From positions 795,501 through 859,500 of the forward strand of contig WPIO01000089.1 in the NCBI GenBank assembly GCA_009760855.2: a stretch of DNA of 64,000 nucleotides, given 5' to 3'. Position 1 is the stretch's first letter, and each line of letters starts with the position of its first letter. Position numbers and translations under genes: made by a program. Source of the DNA: Cristatella mucedo. Its lineage: Eukaryota > Bryozoa > Phylactolaemata > Cristatellidae. The notes beneath the pieces are model-generated. The model saw nothing but the letters and a program-made list of their open reading frames with translations. It had not been told where the DNA came from and searched no databases. Below are positions 21,722-33,464 of the stretch, one piece after another.

Positions 21722-22594
21722 CTGCAACGTAGAAGAATAAAAAGGACAATCAATAGTGACCAGTAGGTTCGACGTGTGGATGGACGGGCTCCTCATGCAC
21801 CAGTCGCGCTGACCTGAGCCGATGGATCGAGCGATGCTGCGTGGGCAGTGGCACATGCACAGTGCTACCGAAGTACAGTTGAATATCGCTGTGCCGGACA
21901 GGAAAGCATATGTAACCCGTCTCTATTTTGGCTACCGAGCTTAAAGGAAACAACCTATAGCACATCCGAGGTGGCCGACCGAGCCACTGACCAGCTCAGG
22001 CGATCGAACAGCACACACGCACGAGCCAACAGCCCTTGTATCCCGAACAGTAAACAAATAATGGTCGAGCGCCGACGAAACGTCTAGGCCGCAAATAGGA
22101 AACAATCCCTCAAAATAGTCCGACTTTGCTTCTTCACAAGCCGAATTCCCTTCGACTCTCCAGCCGATACTTCCACAGTACTTGCTACACGCTGACCTTT
22201 CATGCGTGGAAGATGGCACGGACTGCCTGAACGCCCTGAAGCTGCTAAAGAAATCCAACTTCCCGAGGAAATTTCGAAGAATCCACCGACAGGGCAATCA
22301 CTCAATGGCGGTCAATAGCTAGCAGGCTCGGCTGCGGCAAGGGTCCAAGCTCCCTCCGAGGCGGCTGGGGGCCCCGGCAGCACAACAGAGTGAGCTCAAT
22401 ATCTCTGACATCTGACTGATCGATCGGGCATATCTGCCTGCCGGTTCCGAGTAAAAAAGTGACAGCATTCAAGCGATACTAACTTAAAGTTTATATGAGC
22501 ACTTATTATTGCTATCATGCATCGGCCACAGCATTGCTGCTTCGCTAAATGCAGCCTGCCACCCCCGAACGACTATCGAGGTGTGTGGACATAC

Positions 22595-22715
22595 CTGCTT
22601 TGCTACGGCAGGGGCGTCCGAGTCCTTGTGCTTCGACCCGCTGGTAGGCATCTCCTTCTGGTGACCGTCAGGTATGTACAGAAGCACACACGGCTCGGCC
22701 ACGCCCGAGTAAACG
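22595..22715 (-). CDS. EPRS: EPRS exon e13: end of the GluRS anticodon-binding domain
   Basis: The exon encodes [20 protein letters not shown] followed by a Lys/Asp tail. Animal EPRS proteins share the [15 protein letters not shown] motif. It enters with one nucleotide completing a Ser codon split from e12 (phase 2) and leaves in phase 0 with a gtatgt donor. Confidence 0.95.
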
Positions 22716-22855
22716 CTACAAGCCAGCGCGACCGAACGACGTCGCATCTGAGCTCAGCAAGGTGGTCGGGCGGCATCCGGACGGCGAAGGCCGTTGCGCT
22801 CTTGGCATGCCAGTCAAGGAGGGGAGGCAGCAGGTCCTTAGAAAAAAAAGCGTAC

Positions 22856-22968
22856 CTCGCACGTCGATACGGCTTGTCGCAGATGTAAAAGCCGCGTCGC
22901 TGAAGCTGAATGACGTCGCCCTTCTTCAACGCAGCGAGCTCCGGATCGCCGAGCATACGGTACTCATC
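22856..22968 (-). CDS. EPRS: EPRS exon e12: anticodon-binding barrel, GDIIQLQRRGF motif
   Basis: The exon encodes DEYRMLGDPELAALKKGD, then VIQLQRRGFYICDKPY. The LQRRGF(Y/F) motif is highly conserved in eukaryotic GluRS and GlnRS C-terminal barrels, which contact the anticodon. Acceptor gatgcag, donor gtacgc, exit in phase 2 (AG|C, Ser). Confidence 0.96.
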
Positions 22969-23687
22969 CTGCATCAAAGCGAACCACGTGGTCACGTCGA
23001 AGAACGAAGTAGCGGTCAAACTACCGACCGCTACATTTGAAAGCGCAGAGGCAGCACGGCACAGTGCTAGCACGCACAGCAAAGCTATGCATCCGATGAG
23101 AATCACACGAACAGCTTTTGTCAGGTCGCAAGTACGCACACGAGCACACACGCGAGCACACACAAACACAGACCTGCAAAAGGCGCATGACCAGCAAGCC
23201 TCGGTCAACCAAACCCTTTCAGGCATAGGCCGGACCTTCTTAGGGGTTCAAAGCGCGGTTCAAGCAATCAGGCCAGGCTAACAAAGCAGGCACTGCCTCG
23301 CGCTTTCACTGGTTAGCATTGGCACTAGCCGACACGGACGAATCGCCTCGGCGAGCAGAAGCACGTGCCACGTGTCTGCGCCGGTAGTGAGTACACTTGC
23401 TCCTGACGTAGGTGGTGCGAATGTGGCCAAAGCAAACCCTAAACACGGCGATCGTCAAGGCTCAGCACGCGGAAGCCTTTCGTGCACGCTCGCGCTCACT
23501 TGCAAGGCAGAGGTGAGAGGCTGGCACTCTGCAGGCTTGCCGACCTCCGATAGAAAGGCAGGGGGCGGCAGCAGCGGCGACATCGACAAGGGAGAGGATC
23601 GGGTTGTTGAGCAGGAGGGGACTGCAGCCGAAGTAAGCAGACAGTGCCACAGTATCGCTCCAGAGGTCAGCGGAGAAATGCTCAAAC

Positions 23688-23840
23688 CTTCGATTGGTGG
23701 TTGATGTATTTCTTGAAGTCGTCGTCCGGTGCCAGGACGGGCTTAGTGAGGAGAGGCCCGTAATGCACACACAGCGCAGGAACGTGCGGCGCGTCGCGGT
23801 GGTCGGCCAGCCACGTCAACTTGGCAGTCTTCTTGAAGTC
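23688..23840 (-). CDS. EPRS: EPRS exon e11: distal anticodon-binding region
   Basis: 51 codons, phase 0 at both ends: DFKKTAKLTWLADHRDAPHV, later LLTKPVLAPDDDFKKYINHQ. It matches fly (DFKKTLKLTWLA) and human (TKVTWLAE, ITKPVLGKDEDFKQYVN). It is part of the all-beta anticodon-binding module of class Ib synthetases. Confidence 0.96.
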
Positions 23841-24008
23841 CTGCAAGGCGGGCAACGCGCAGCTTCAAAGAGCTGCCAGCGGCGCATGGGCAGAGGCATG
23901 CACGCAGAGCGACCGTCGCGCGAAGGCTGAGCGGCAGCAGCAGCCGCCGGGCAGGCCGTGGACGGTGCAGGGGCGCGAAAGAGGATGACGCCACAGCCGC
24001 CTGCTCAC

Positions 24009-24200
24009 CTTATCATCCAGATTGAGCTTTGCGATAATGCTGACTACGTTGCCTGCAGCTGCTTTCGCGATTTTTTGGACGACCACGTTGCCCCAGTTGA
24101 TAAGGGTCACGGTCTCTCCTTCAGACAGCGTTGCAGCATCAGCGCCTTCGATGAATATCTTGGGGCTGTACCAAACCTTTTTCATTCCGACGCTTTCATT
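24009..24200 (-). CDS. EPRS: EPRS exon e10: proximal anticodon-binding barrel
   Basis: 64 codons, phase 0: [20 protein letters not shown], then [20 protein letters not shown] and AKLNLDDK. The WYSPK(I/V)FIEGADA and F/LINWGN motifs identify the GluRS/GlnRS beta-barrel. It is entered through a GC-AG intron (donor at 24381) and leaves through gtgagc. Confidence 0.97.
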
Positions 24201-24381
24201 CTGGAAAAGACACGGATGCAGCCAGCACGCTGGCAGGGCCAGACCGACAGTCGCTGCCACCACCGTGCTGGCTGGCTCGCTCGCTCGTCAACGCTGCGTT
24301 AAACTCGCTCGCCGGCGAGGCCCTCCCCCCGGTTGCCACGCCCACGAGAGTGGGGGGAGGATCAGGCAGGCGGGCGCTTGC

Positions 24382-24552
24382 CTTCGGATGTCTCGGATGC
24401 TCTTGTACGCCGTCGATCGCTCCGTCGACGAGCATGGGCACGAGCTCGCTCTGGAGCAGGGCGACAAAGCGTGGAGCCACGGGGTCGATCACCTTCTTGT
24501 TGAAGGCCCAGATCTTGTCCCACTCCATGGTGACGACCGCACGCGACCCACC
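24382..24552 (-). CDS. EPRS: EPRS exon e9: catalytic core to anticodon-domain junction; GC 5' splice site
   Basis: 57 codons, phase 0: [20 protein letters not shown], then [13 protein letters not shown] and [27 protein letters not shown] is nearly invariant in animal EPRS. Coding ends CCGAAG and the intron starts gcaagc, so this is a GC-AG intron. No GT near this position would keep the conserved HPK|N join. Confidence 0.96.
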
Positions 24553-24659
24553 CTAAGACAACGCACGAGCGCCGGCAGCGTCAAAGGTCGCCCGAGTGCC
24601 GGGTAGCTGCGGCATAACCGAGAGGAGCAGAGTAAGTGACAAAGAGGAAAAGAAACAAA

Positions 24660-24717
24660 GAGGAGGAAGGACAGAGGGAGGGAGGGAGGGAGGGAGGGAG
24701 GGAGGGAGGGAGAGAGG

Positions 24718-24748
<31 letters not shown>

Positions 24749-25004
24749 AGGGAGGGAGGGAGGGAGGGAGGGAGGGGGGGACGGAGGGGGGGAAGGATGG
24801 AGGGAGGGAGGGAGGGAGGGAGGGAGGGAGGGAGGGAGGGAGGGAGGGAGGGGAGGGAGGGGAGGGAGGGAGGGAGGGAGGGAGGAAGGGAGGGAGGGGA
24901 GGGGAGGGGAGGGGAGGGAAGGAGGGAGGGAGGGAGGGAGGGAGGGAGGGAGGGAGGGAGGGGGGGGGGAGGGAGGGGGAGGGAGGGAGGGAGAGAGAGA
25001 GAGA

Positions 25005-25072
<68 letters not shown>

Positions 25073-25090
25073 GGGAGAGAGGAGGGAGTG
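24660..25090. repeat. (GGGA)n/(GA)n polypurine tract, about 430 bp
   Basis: An almost unbroken purine strand of GGGA and GA units fills most of the e8-e9 intron; the synthetase sense strand is pure pyrimidine. Long open frames here (Ser/Pro/Leu or Arg/Glu/Gly repeats) are artefacts of the repeat. Confidence 0.95.
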
Positions 25091-25223
25091 ACAGAGAGGG
25101 CAAGAGAGCAGGAGAGACAGACAGAAAGGGCAGGACAAAATGGAGGCTCAGGAATAAAAAAAAAGAAGGAACCATCGCATAGGCTAGCAAAGTTTCGACG
25201 TCCACTGCACGGCACTGGCTCAC

Positions 25224-25308
25224 CTGAGCCACGATAAACTGCTTCAGGCCCTCAACCGTCATGCCGTGCCTGAGGATGCCTCGTACGGTGGGGAACCGCG
25301 GGTCGTCC
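25224..25308 (-). CDS. EPRS: EPRS exon e8: [10 protein letters not shown] motif
   Basis: 28 codons: [20 protein letters not shown], then LKQFIVAQ. It follows the KMSKS loop in class Ib GluRS. The Trp before it is split TG|G with e7. Phase 0 exit, gtgagc donor. Confidence 0.97.
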
Positions 25309-25676
25309 CTAAAAGCGAAAGGCAGAGGAAGTGCGCGCACTGCCAACGCCAGCCACGGCAGCACCGTCCGACAGGAGGAGGAGGGGCGGGACCAATCTGG
25401 ATGCTCCTGGTGAGCAAAGACGACAGCGGTAGGCGATGGTGGTCTCCTCGGTCGGCGACTCGCTCGTCGACCGAACAGGTGCTCAGCCGAATGACGCCGG
25501 TGCAGCTGCGCGACAGCGGCAAGGCGATCGATGGCAGCACAGCCGCTAACCGGCACACGATTGCTCTAAGAATGCCTGCCCCACCCCCCCCCGGGGGAGG
25601 AGGCAAGGGCAGAACCCCTTTGACTGGCACGTCAAAGAGGCACCCCCCCATACTGCAGTCATTGCTGCACACTCAC

Positions 25677-25785
25677 CAGCCCTCGACCAGGCCCTCGGTG
25701 GCAAACCAGGTGAGCTTACGCTTGGAGAGGACCGTGTGCTGCAGGTTCAGCCGAGCGTACTCCCATATGTACGGCTTTCTCAGGC
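25677..25785 (-). CDS. EPRS: EPRS exon e7: KMSKS-type signature loop
   Basis: 35 codons: [20 protein letters not shown], then [22 protein letters not shown] is the eukaryotic GluRS form of the class I KMSKS motif, which stabilises the ATP transition state. Phase 1 in, phase 2 out (gtgagt). Confidence 0.98.
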
Positions 25786-25922
25786 CTGCAACAACGAGCG
25801 TGCCGGCGAGTGAGCAGCAAAGGAAAGGGAAACCGCCTCCTGGCTCGGGTAGCGAGACGCCGCGGACAGAGCGCGCACGCAAATCGAGCTCTCCACAGGA
25901 GGACACGGCGGCAGCGGCGCAC

Positions 25923-26219
25923 CGAGCGTGTCCAGGAACCAGTAGTACTGCTCGTCGCGGTCGTGATACTCGGTCGTGCGCAAGGCGTGCGTGACGCCCT
26001 CGACACTGTCCACGATGGGGCAGGCAAAGTCGTACGTCGGATAGACGCGGTAGCGCGTGCCCGTGTGCGGATGAGCCTCGTTCTTGCACCGGTACATGGT
26101 CGGGTCGCGCATGCAGCCATTGTTCGCCTGCATGTCGATCTTGGCGCGCACGCAGCACGTCAGGCCGAACACGCTGCCGCTCTTCATCTCCTCCCACCAC
26201 TGCAGGTTCGTCTCGACGG
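25923..26219 (-). CDS. EPRS: EPRS exon e6: GluRS catalytic domain, second half
   Basis: 98 full codons: [60 protein letters not shown] and [19 protein letters not shown]. The CMRDPT and [10 protein letters not shown](V)DS motifs line the glutamate and tRNA acceptor site. It joins e5 and e7 in phase 1 at both ends, with gtgcgc as donor. Confidence 0.98.
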
Positions 26220-26395
26220 CTAATCAAAGGAGGACGGTGCGGAGCAAGAGCTAGCTAGCGCTGGAGCAGGGGCGGAGGCGAGCAGGCAGGCAGGCGACAC
26301 GCAGAGGCCGTAGCAGCAGCTGCTGCACGCCTAGCCGGCGCCGCCACGCGGCTGGAGAAGGGAGGAGGGCGGGGCTGCTCGAGCGCTCGACCCAC

Positions 26396-26588
26396 TGTTG
26401 TTCCTGCACTTGGACTCCTGCCGGGCCTCGCGCTCCTTCTTCATCGTGTCGGCGTCCGTGTTGTCCACGTATGCCGTGCCCTCGCGAAGCATCCTGTCGC
26501 ACTGGGTAAGCAGGAAGTCGAACGAGTCGGACGTGAACGTCAGCTTGTCGTACGTGACCCCGAGCAGCTTGACGTCTTCCAGAATGAT
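26396..26588 (-). CDS. EPRS: EPRS exon e5: catalytic domain, connective part
   Basis: 64 codons: IILEDVKLLGVTYDKLTFTS, GTAYVDNTDADTMKKEREAR. Human has GKAYVDDTPAEQMKAERE at the same place. It starts directly after DFEK of e4 and ends A|GTGGGT in phase 1, giving KCRNN|T on joining to e6. Confidence 0.97.
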
Positions 26589-26639
26589 CTGCGGCACGCA
26601 CGCGCGCGCACGAGGGCGTCACGTGGCTTGCCGCCAGCC

Positions 26640-27930
26640 TCACGAGTGCACGGCGAAAATCGACAGGCTCAGTGCTGCTGCTGAGCTCGACCTCTCAAAG
26701 GCCGGCATGCGCCCTCTGGCCTGCAACTCCGAGAGGCGCGCGAGCAGGGCCAGCTCGACGGCCCTGGGCAGCTTAGAAAGGAAAAGACGGCGCGGCTGCC
26801 TCGGTTGGCCGTGAGATCGCGAAGCGACGGTTTCTTGCACGTGCCAGCGACCGCCGACCCAGGCTAATTATCCAGGCGCAGCGCGCGATTAAGTTTGAGT
26901 GAATAGGTGGACGCCCGAATCCGATATTTTCCGAAAAACGCTTTGTTGAGCACCAAGTGATGAGCAGGCCCGATAGCTACATACGCCAGAGTTCGACCGA
27001 CGGACCGGTAACCCAAAGACTGCGGGAATTGGCCGGGGACAGCTCGAGGCAAAATTCTTTATCGGCATTCAGTCCCACTGCATTTTGAACTCGGAAAAAA
27101 ATTACTAGTACCGCCGTTGCTTGCCTGGGAAATCGCTAAAGTCATTGCACACAAGCCGCTCGAATATGTAATTCATTCACAATCACATTCCTATTCGCTG
27201 CTTGGGTCAGAGGAACCGACAGCCGGTAGCTAGTCCTGGCGCGAATTCAGCACCAACGGCGTCTACGTGTTACTCGAAGGAAAGGCTCGGCCCAAATCTC
27301 TCTAGCATGGCTTTGCCGGACTAGTGCTGGATTAAAAGCTGGCTGGACTGCACTGGACCACGTCAAGTGCATGGCAAGGCCGACTGCCTTAAAGCGAAAG
27401 CTGCATCTTTCTATGGTTGCCTATAGTGACCCGAAACTTAAGTCATTTATGCACCAGGCGACGGTCAGAGGCGAAATGGTGAGCAACGACAGATGGGTGG
27501 ACGCTGCCGGCCTTGGGAGTTTTTACGGGCTCAGGGCCACAACGGTGGCAACCGTAGCGCTAGCACACTATGAAAAATGGCTGCCTTGGCGACTGCTCTC
27601 TTTAGCCTGCTCAGGTCGTCCGGGGCTCGTGTTGAGGTAGCGAGGCCGCTGCACAACCAGGAACCAGGGGAGCCAGCGAGAGTGCGCAGCAAGAACACGG
27701 CCACGGCTTCGGCTCTCCCTCTCTTTGCCTCCAAGTTGCTTCGGAAGCGAGGAGGCTGCCACCGAGACTAGCAAAAGCCTTTCTGCGATGGGCTTTCCGA
27801 CGGGCGACTCGCCGACTCGACCAGGCCGACCGCGAGCGGAGGACGGACAAAGCCGAGCCACAGTCCCGCCTACGCTAGCATCGACCCTTCCTTTCCCCGC
27901 AGAGCAAGGGGGCGCGCGCACCAGCGGCGC
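26640..27930. other. EPRS: e4-e5 intron, unassigned
   Basis: No repeat or exon is recognised. Several open frames on both strands show no domain. Confidence 0.4.
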
Positions 27931-27932
27931 AC

Positions 27933-28357
27933 CTTCTCAAAGTCGGCGTTCTCTTTGGCCGGATTCGTGTCGTCGAAGCGCATGATCAGCTGACCGCAGA
28001 AGGCCTGCTTGTAGTGGTGGTTGAGCAGGGCTGCCTTGGCGTGCCCGATGTGCAGGTAGCCGCTGGCCTCCGGCGGGAAGCGCACGACCACCTTGCCGAC
28101 CTCGGCTCCCTCCAGCTCGACAAACTTGCCCTCGTCCTTCTTCTTCGTGCTGACTCCAGCGCCGCCGTTGCTTCCGCCGGCCCGACGCTGCTGCTGAGCG
28201 CCGCTGGCTGCCGGCGTGCTGGCAGCTGGCGCAACCTTGCCCAGGGCTGCCACGGCTGCTGCGAACGCCGGCAGGCCGGACAGATGTCGGTAGAAGCGCA
28301 CCACGCTGGCCGGTGCCGACTGGGACTTCAGCGCGTCCTGGAAGTCGCCGCAGACGT
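27933..28357 (-). CDS. EPRS: EPRS exon e4: end of GST-like domain, linker and HIGH motif
   Basis: 141 full codons. The first part ([20 protein letters not shown]) is the last helix of the GST-like domain. A flexible Ala/Ser/Gly-rich linker with a Lys cluster follows. The class I Rossmann entry is [20 protein letters not shown], then IGHAKAALL (HIGH motif), and [19 protein letters not shown]. Acceptor gttgcag, donor gtgcgc; phase 1 in, phase 0 out. Confidence 0.98.
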
Positions 28358-28670
28358 CTGCAACGCGCGGCAGCGTGAGTCGGGCGCCGCCGGCAATGAG
28401 CTAGCAGGCCGCCTAGCAATGGGAGCGCTAGAGAGGAGATAGAGAGCGGTACTGCAATGCCTGACGGGCCGGGGCAAGGGCAGGTTCTGAACAACCGTGC
28501 CCGTGCGACAACAGACCGGAACAAGGTCAGAGTCTGCTGCGACAAAACCTCGACGCCTACAAATGACACAAATCCTTGCTAGTGGGGTGCCGTAAGGGGG
28601 AAGGTGATCGGGAAAAATCTAGAATCAAGCGTCGATCGACGGCAATCTGGGTTTGACGTTCAACCTCAAC
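28358..28670. other. EPRS: e3-e4 intron, proximal part, unassigned
   Basis: No recognisable element; minus-strand frames running out of e4 (to 28569) are intron read-through. Confidence 0.4.
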
Positions 28671-28674
28671 TGCC

Positions 28675-28760
28675 AAAATATTAATAGTAACAACAATTAA
28701 ACACTTGAATAACACCCTAAGAAACCTAAATCTCTTTTAGGCACTCTCTATACTCTGTAG
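28675..28760 (-). mobile_element. LINE 3'-end remnant
   Basis: An AATAATAGTAAC-like tract, then 'acacttgaataacaccctaag' (part: acttgaataacaccctaa) and 'ctcttttaggcact', match the antisense LINE tail with several substitutions. Confidence 0.6.
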
Positions 28761-28987
28761 AGGAAGTATGTGAAGTGATCGGTGATAGCATGCAACATTT
28801 TAGCATCCGAGACCATGTAAAGAGCAGTTCACGTGGCCCATGCAAGTGCTGTAAGTAAGGGACGGCTGGGTTTTCAGTCTTCCTCATTCCAAAATGCAGA
28901 GCTAGCCGAGGCCGGATTCGGTGGGACTGAACTCGAAAGAGAATTTAACATCGAGCAAGAACAAACGCCCAACCTCCTTCAGGTGCG

Positions 28988-29163
28988 TCGTGATGGCTCA
29001 CTGGGAAACGCGATTGCTCTTCACGACCCAAGTCCTGAGGTCCTGGGTTCGAATCCTGCGGTGGGCGATCGTTTATTGTCGCTGCAAGCGGTGATGATAG
29101 ACTTTAAGGCTCTTCTACTGCTATACAAAAGACGGTCTTACATCAGCTAGTATTTCTTATTTC
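28988..29163 (+). mobile_element. tRNA-derived SINE (family 2)
   Basis: The head 'gtgatggctcactgggaaac' and the B-box gggttcgaatcctgcgg are followed by the shared body 'gcaagcggtgatgatag' and 'aaggctcttct' and end with 'ggctagtatttattt'-like sequence. Four further copies lie in the window. Confidence 0.85.
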
Positions 29164-29327
29164 TTTTCTTTCCTCTGGGCTAACGGTCCTGTACTGTTAC
29201 CGACATAGCTGTGAAAACTACTTTTCCTTCTGCATTCATCACAAGCTTTAAATTTCCACGTAACTTGCGATGTACCATGTAATTGACTGCTAACGCCGAA
29301 GAACCAAACGGCAGCCGTCACATTGCC

Positions 29328-29395
29328 GCCCTAGTTTAGCCCAGGGGTTAAGGTGCTCGCCTTTGACGACCAAGGTCAAGATGAATGCATTCGAT
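29328..29395 (+). mobile_element. tRNA-like SINE head fragment
   Basis: 'cccaggggttaaggtgctcg' and 'gaccaaggtcaag' resemble the family-1 SINE A-box half; the rest is missing. Confidence 0.5.
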
Positions 29396-29992
29396 GACCG
29401 ATCTTGGTTAGAAGTGGTGTAATGGGGTAGCAGCGAACTTTACAACTGACTAGCCTAGCTAAAGGTTTTCCACCACTTGCCATCAGCAACCAGCTTGCAC
29501 TGGGCAAGCTCATGTGAAGTAGAGGTCGATCTAAATAACAAAATTGACCACCTCTTTTGTGGCTGGCAATAACCACACGGTCCTTTATGGCTGATCTGCT
29601 CCTCAAGCAAAAGATATAGCAACATAAAATTGATCAAAAGTAAGTAAAAGACAGAAAGCAAGGACACATTTTGCACGGAGTGGCACCCAATCATTAAGTA
29701 GGCACTTAGACCCGCCAGTATTGCTACCGAAAGGATGACAGTTAATGAGCTGCCTGGAAGAAAGATGTCTGCAATGTGGTTACGTAAATATGCCTTAGCT
29801 TATCGGAAGCCATCACAGATCTTGCAGCCCTCGACCAGAACTAGTTAAAGAACATGACCACAGTTTCGACCTCTTGTTTGGTCGGAAATGCGGCCGTGCG
29901 CCCTCCCGCGCCAGCCTTGCATGGATCGTGTCACGTGATCACAACGGCAGCAGGCAATCGCCCTACAACAGCGTCACTACAATGCCACTCAC

Positions 29993-30146
29993 ACAGAGCT
30001 TTCCACACGAAGATATCGGCCAATGTGAGATGTGAACCAACAAGGTAGGTGACCGGTGCGAGGCATCTTTCGAGGTAGAGCAGTGCCGACGGGCAGTCTG
30101 TGGCGCAGTTCAGTCGGAACTCGCCGAACTCGATCCAGTGCTCAAC
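29993..30146 (-). CDS. EPRS: EPRS exon e3: GST-like C-terminal domain core
   Basis: 51 codons: VEHWIEFGEFRLNCATDC, LLYLERCLAPVTYLVGSHLT, LADIFVWKAL. Human EPRS has IDHWLEFS and [21 protein letters not shown]. The motif YLVGxxLTLAD is the N-capping box region typical of GST-fold modules in multi-synthetase complex proteins. Acceptor ctgcag, donor gtgagt, phase 0 in, phase 1 out. Confidence 0.96.
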
Positions 30147-30308
30147 CTGCAGATGCAGAGAGCGAGAGAGACGCTGAGTGCACGCCTAGCTAGCTGCGGC
30201 GGTGCAGCAAGCAGTCCATGCATCGTCATGCGCTGCTGCGCAGGCAGCAGAGTGGCTGTGCAAGCTGATACGAAAGCAACATTAGCAAGAAAGAGCTGGA
30301 GGAAATGC

Positions 30309-30394
30309 TGCGGGGGGGGGGGGGCACTGATGGTTACCCCGGTCGCCCAGAACACATGTAGACCCATGTCTGCCACCATTGGGGGGGGGGGGAG
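30309..30394. repeat. two poly-G runs (12-13 G each)
   Basis: G runs near 30311 and 30381 in the e2-e3 intron. They are homopolymer slippage sites with possible G-quadruplex character; nothing shows function. Confidence 0.8.
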
Positions 30395-30806
30395 GAGAGA
30401 AGAGAGAGGGAATCTCATTTCTCAAGGTAACTTTGCTACACTAGGTCTGGTCAAAATTAACAAGTTTTTTTTTTAGGAATCCTGTCCCCCACTACAGCAA
30501 TCGGCTCTGATTTTTAAAATTGAGTTGCCTGCCCAACCGAATCGTTGAAAACAAAACCAGCAAACCGAAGGCCCGAGGGAATCATGCTACGAAAAAAAAG
30601 GAAATTTATTAGAAAAAAGAGCCCGGACTAAGGGCCTCTGGCAACGACAGACGACTTCTTGAGGCTAGGTCATTAAGATAGCTTAATAATGCGTAGCAAG
30701 CTGTCAATTTTTCTCTCTGGCACCTAACTAAGCACGTCCCTTCTGTTACTGTTAGCTTCCTAGTAGTAGATTTAATTAGCCGATAAGACAAGAAAGAGAG
30801 AGGAAA

Positions 30807-31482
<676 letters not shown>

Positions 31483-31543
31483 GAGAGCTCGTGCAGCAAC
31501 TCATAAGGGTGGAATCGTACAAGTCGGGTGGCTGACTGCTCAC

Positions 31544-31640
31544 CTCTGCACCTCCAAAGTTGTTGTCATAGAGTTGGATGGCCTGGGCCGACCGAGCCAG
31601 ATAGCGACAAGCACTGAGTTCGGTAGCAAATGTACCAGCA
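31544..31640 (-). CDS. EPRS: EPRS exon e2: GST-like N-terminal domain, second part
   Basis: 32 full codons: AGTFATELSACRYLARSAQA, then IQLYDNNFGGAE. RYLAR is the EPRS hallmark (human ILRYLARVA, fly VLRALARAA). Its first base completes AG|T (Ser) from e1, and it leaves in phase 0 with gtgagc. Confidence 0.95.
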
Positions 31641-32239
31641 CTACAAAAAGAGAAAAACTATGTTTGGTTGGGATGAGATTGAGGCAATGAAACATGCACT
31701 GACTATGGCAGAGCAGTCCGAGTGTGTGCGTGTGCTGCCTCGCGATGCAAATGGATATCCCCGATTTTGGCTGCTAATGTGTTGGAATACTAAATCAGCT
31801 AGATCGTGAGTGCTAGAGATTACTAGTGGTTCCTGAATTACAAAAGCATTAGGAGCTGGGCATGTCAGAAAGTCATAAATTATGGCTTACAAAGTATAAC
31901 TGGACATCTATAGTAACGGTCAGTCATTGTACTCAAGGCGCAGTTTTAGAAGAGCTGTACGCTGTGGCTAATGCTTTGCACACGTGACTCTCAGCAGTTT
32001 GGAATATACGGTTCTACGTAAAGAACCTGGACTGTTTTACATTGAGGTAGAGGAGTTCTTGGTTGCTGCAGTGCTCTGCTACCTTTGGCATCAAGCTGGT
32101 ATTGGTGCAGCAATGACTTGCTCGCCGTGCTCTACCGGTATTTGTCACGTGCTTGCCAAGGGACTAGCATTTGTTACATGCACAGGGTTTGTAGCAAAGA
32201 ATTTGAGCGCACCAGACGTACAAAGTAAATAATGAAAAT

Positions 32240-33380
32240 CTACATAACGTGGCAGCTCGGCTAGCTAAGTAAACACACCCAGATCCTTTGCCAGAACTTG
32301 CCTGAGGTTGTGACAGCCACCCGGGTACTAGCCGTTACTCACAGTCAGCAAACATGGCAACATAGCGCGGGTTGCAAGTAATTTACAAGAACAAACACTG
32401 CACGGTTGTCAAAAAAGAGTGCACCCGGATGATCTTCTGAGACGATTCGACGGTGTCAAAATGAAGCCCGACACTGGCCGGGTGGCCAGTGTCACGCAGC
32501 AATAGAAGCAACTCGGCAACGCGAAAAATACGAGCGCTGCACGCATTGGCAGTCGATTACTTTAAGCACAGCTATACCGTTAAAAGCCAGCTCCCTACGT
32601 TTAGATCCGGGAGCAGACCATTCGGTAGAGGCACAGGGGGGCCTTTCCACCCTAGATCGACGATCATTGATCGACGAAGCAATCATCAACGATCGAAAAT
32701 CGACGAGGCAATCATATCGGCAAGAGGGAGAGAATACATTGCAACGAAGAAGCAAAGACAGACCAGGTTCGTTGCGGGCTCGCACGAAACAGCACAAGCG
32801 GCAGCCTGCCCGCCACTACACCCCCAGCCTGCCCATGGCCGCTCGGCGTGCCACTGACCCGGTGACCACGTCGAGCTCGATACTGTTGCAAAAGTGCAAA
32901 GAAGATCACACGACATAGCCGAGAGGTGGCATCCACATTGCACGCGGCCCTCCTGCACATGGCACGGCTACAGGTGCGCTCGCACGCCGGCCACACGCAT
33001 CGCTTCTGTCGCATCACGCTAACGTGCAGGGTGCATGCAAGCATAGCAGACAGCATCGAGCCACGCACAGCACGAACCCATTCATTAGGCCGGCCCCCCC
33101 ATGGCGACGAAGCGACGCTTGCTTACTCGAGGAGGACATGGTGAGAGCAGGGGCGGGCGGTCGTCCAGAGCTCGGACACACCAGGGTGGCATTTGGGGAA
33201 CGACGATAGGCCAAGGGTCACGAGGTCGGCTAACGCAGCTTGATGCTCTGGCGAGGCAGAGACCTCTGCTTCCATTAGCACCGGTACCTAAGCTGAGCCG
33301 TGCCGAAGCACAAAGTCGCCCTACGAATGGCACGAGCACTTGCACGTCAGCAGAGTCGGATGACCGGCCGGCCAGAGCGT
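32240..33380. other. EPRS: e1-e2 intron, unassigned
   Basis: There are no confident exons or repeats; it contains CACGTG-like motifs and short poly-G. A candidate peptide at about 32400-32500 was considered and rejected. Confidence 0.4.
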
Positions 33381-33382
33381 AC

Positions 33383-33464
33383 CTCCACTGCAGCTGCGTC
33401 TCCTTTCCCCAGGCGGCCTTCACATCGAGCACGCCTCGCACATACTCCACAGTCACCAGAAGGC
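33383..33464 (-). CDS. EPRS: EPRS exon e1 (first recognised): GST-like thioredoxin-fold strand
   Basis: 26 codons: LLVTVEYVRGVLDVKAAWGK, then ETQLQW. This aligns with human [21 protein letters not shown]. Phase 1 in (expects a Gly codon split G|GC), phase 2 out with gtacgc. The start-codon exon upstream is not settled: 34864-34885 (ATG, MEVSPFPG, ending G|gttagc) fits the phase but is short, and 33606-33661 fits the phase but lies at the edge of LINE sequence. Confidence 0.9.

Noticed and set aside
24489-25556. 355-codon Ser/Pro/Leu open frame and overlapping Arg/Glu/Gly frames
   Set aside because: They are produced by the (GGGA)n/(GA)n repeat, which has no stop codons in any frame.
32400-32500. 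Minus-strand peptide DTVESSQKIIRVHSF as a possible synthetase N-terminal exon
   Set aside because: Exon 33383-33464 joins exon 31544-31640 directly with matching phase (AG|T) and full collinearity with EPRS, leaving no place for it; its splice sites are also poor.
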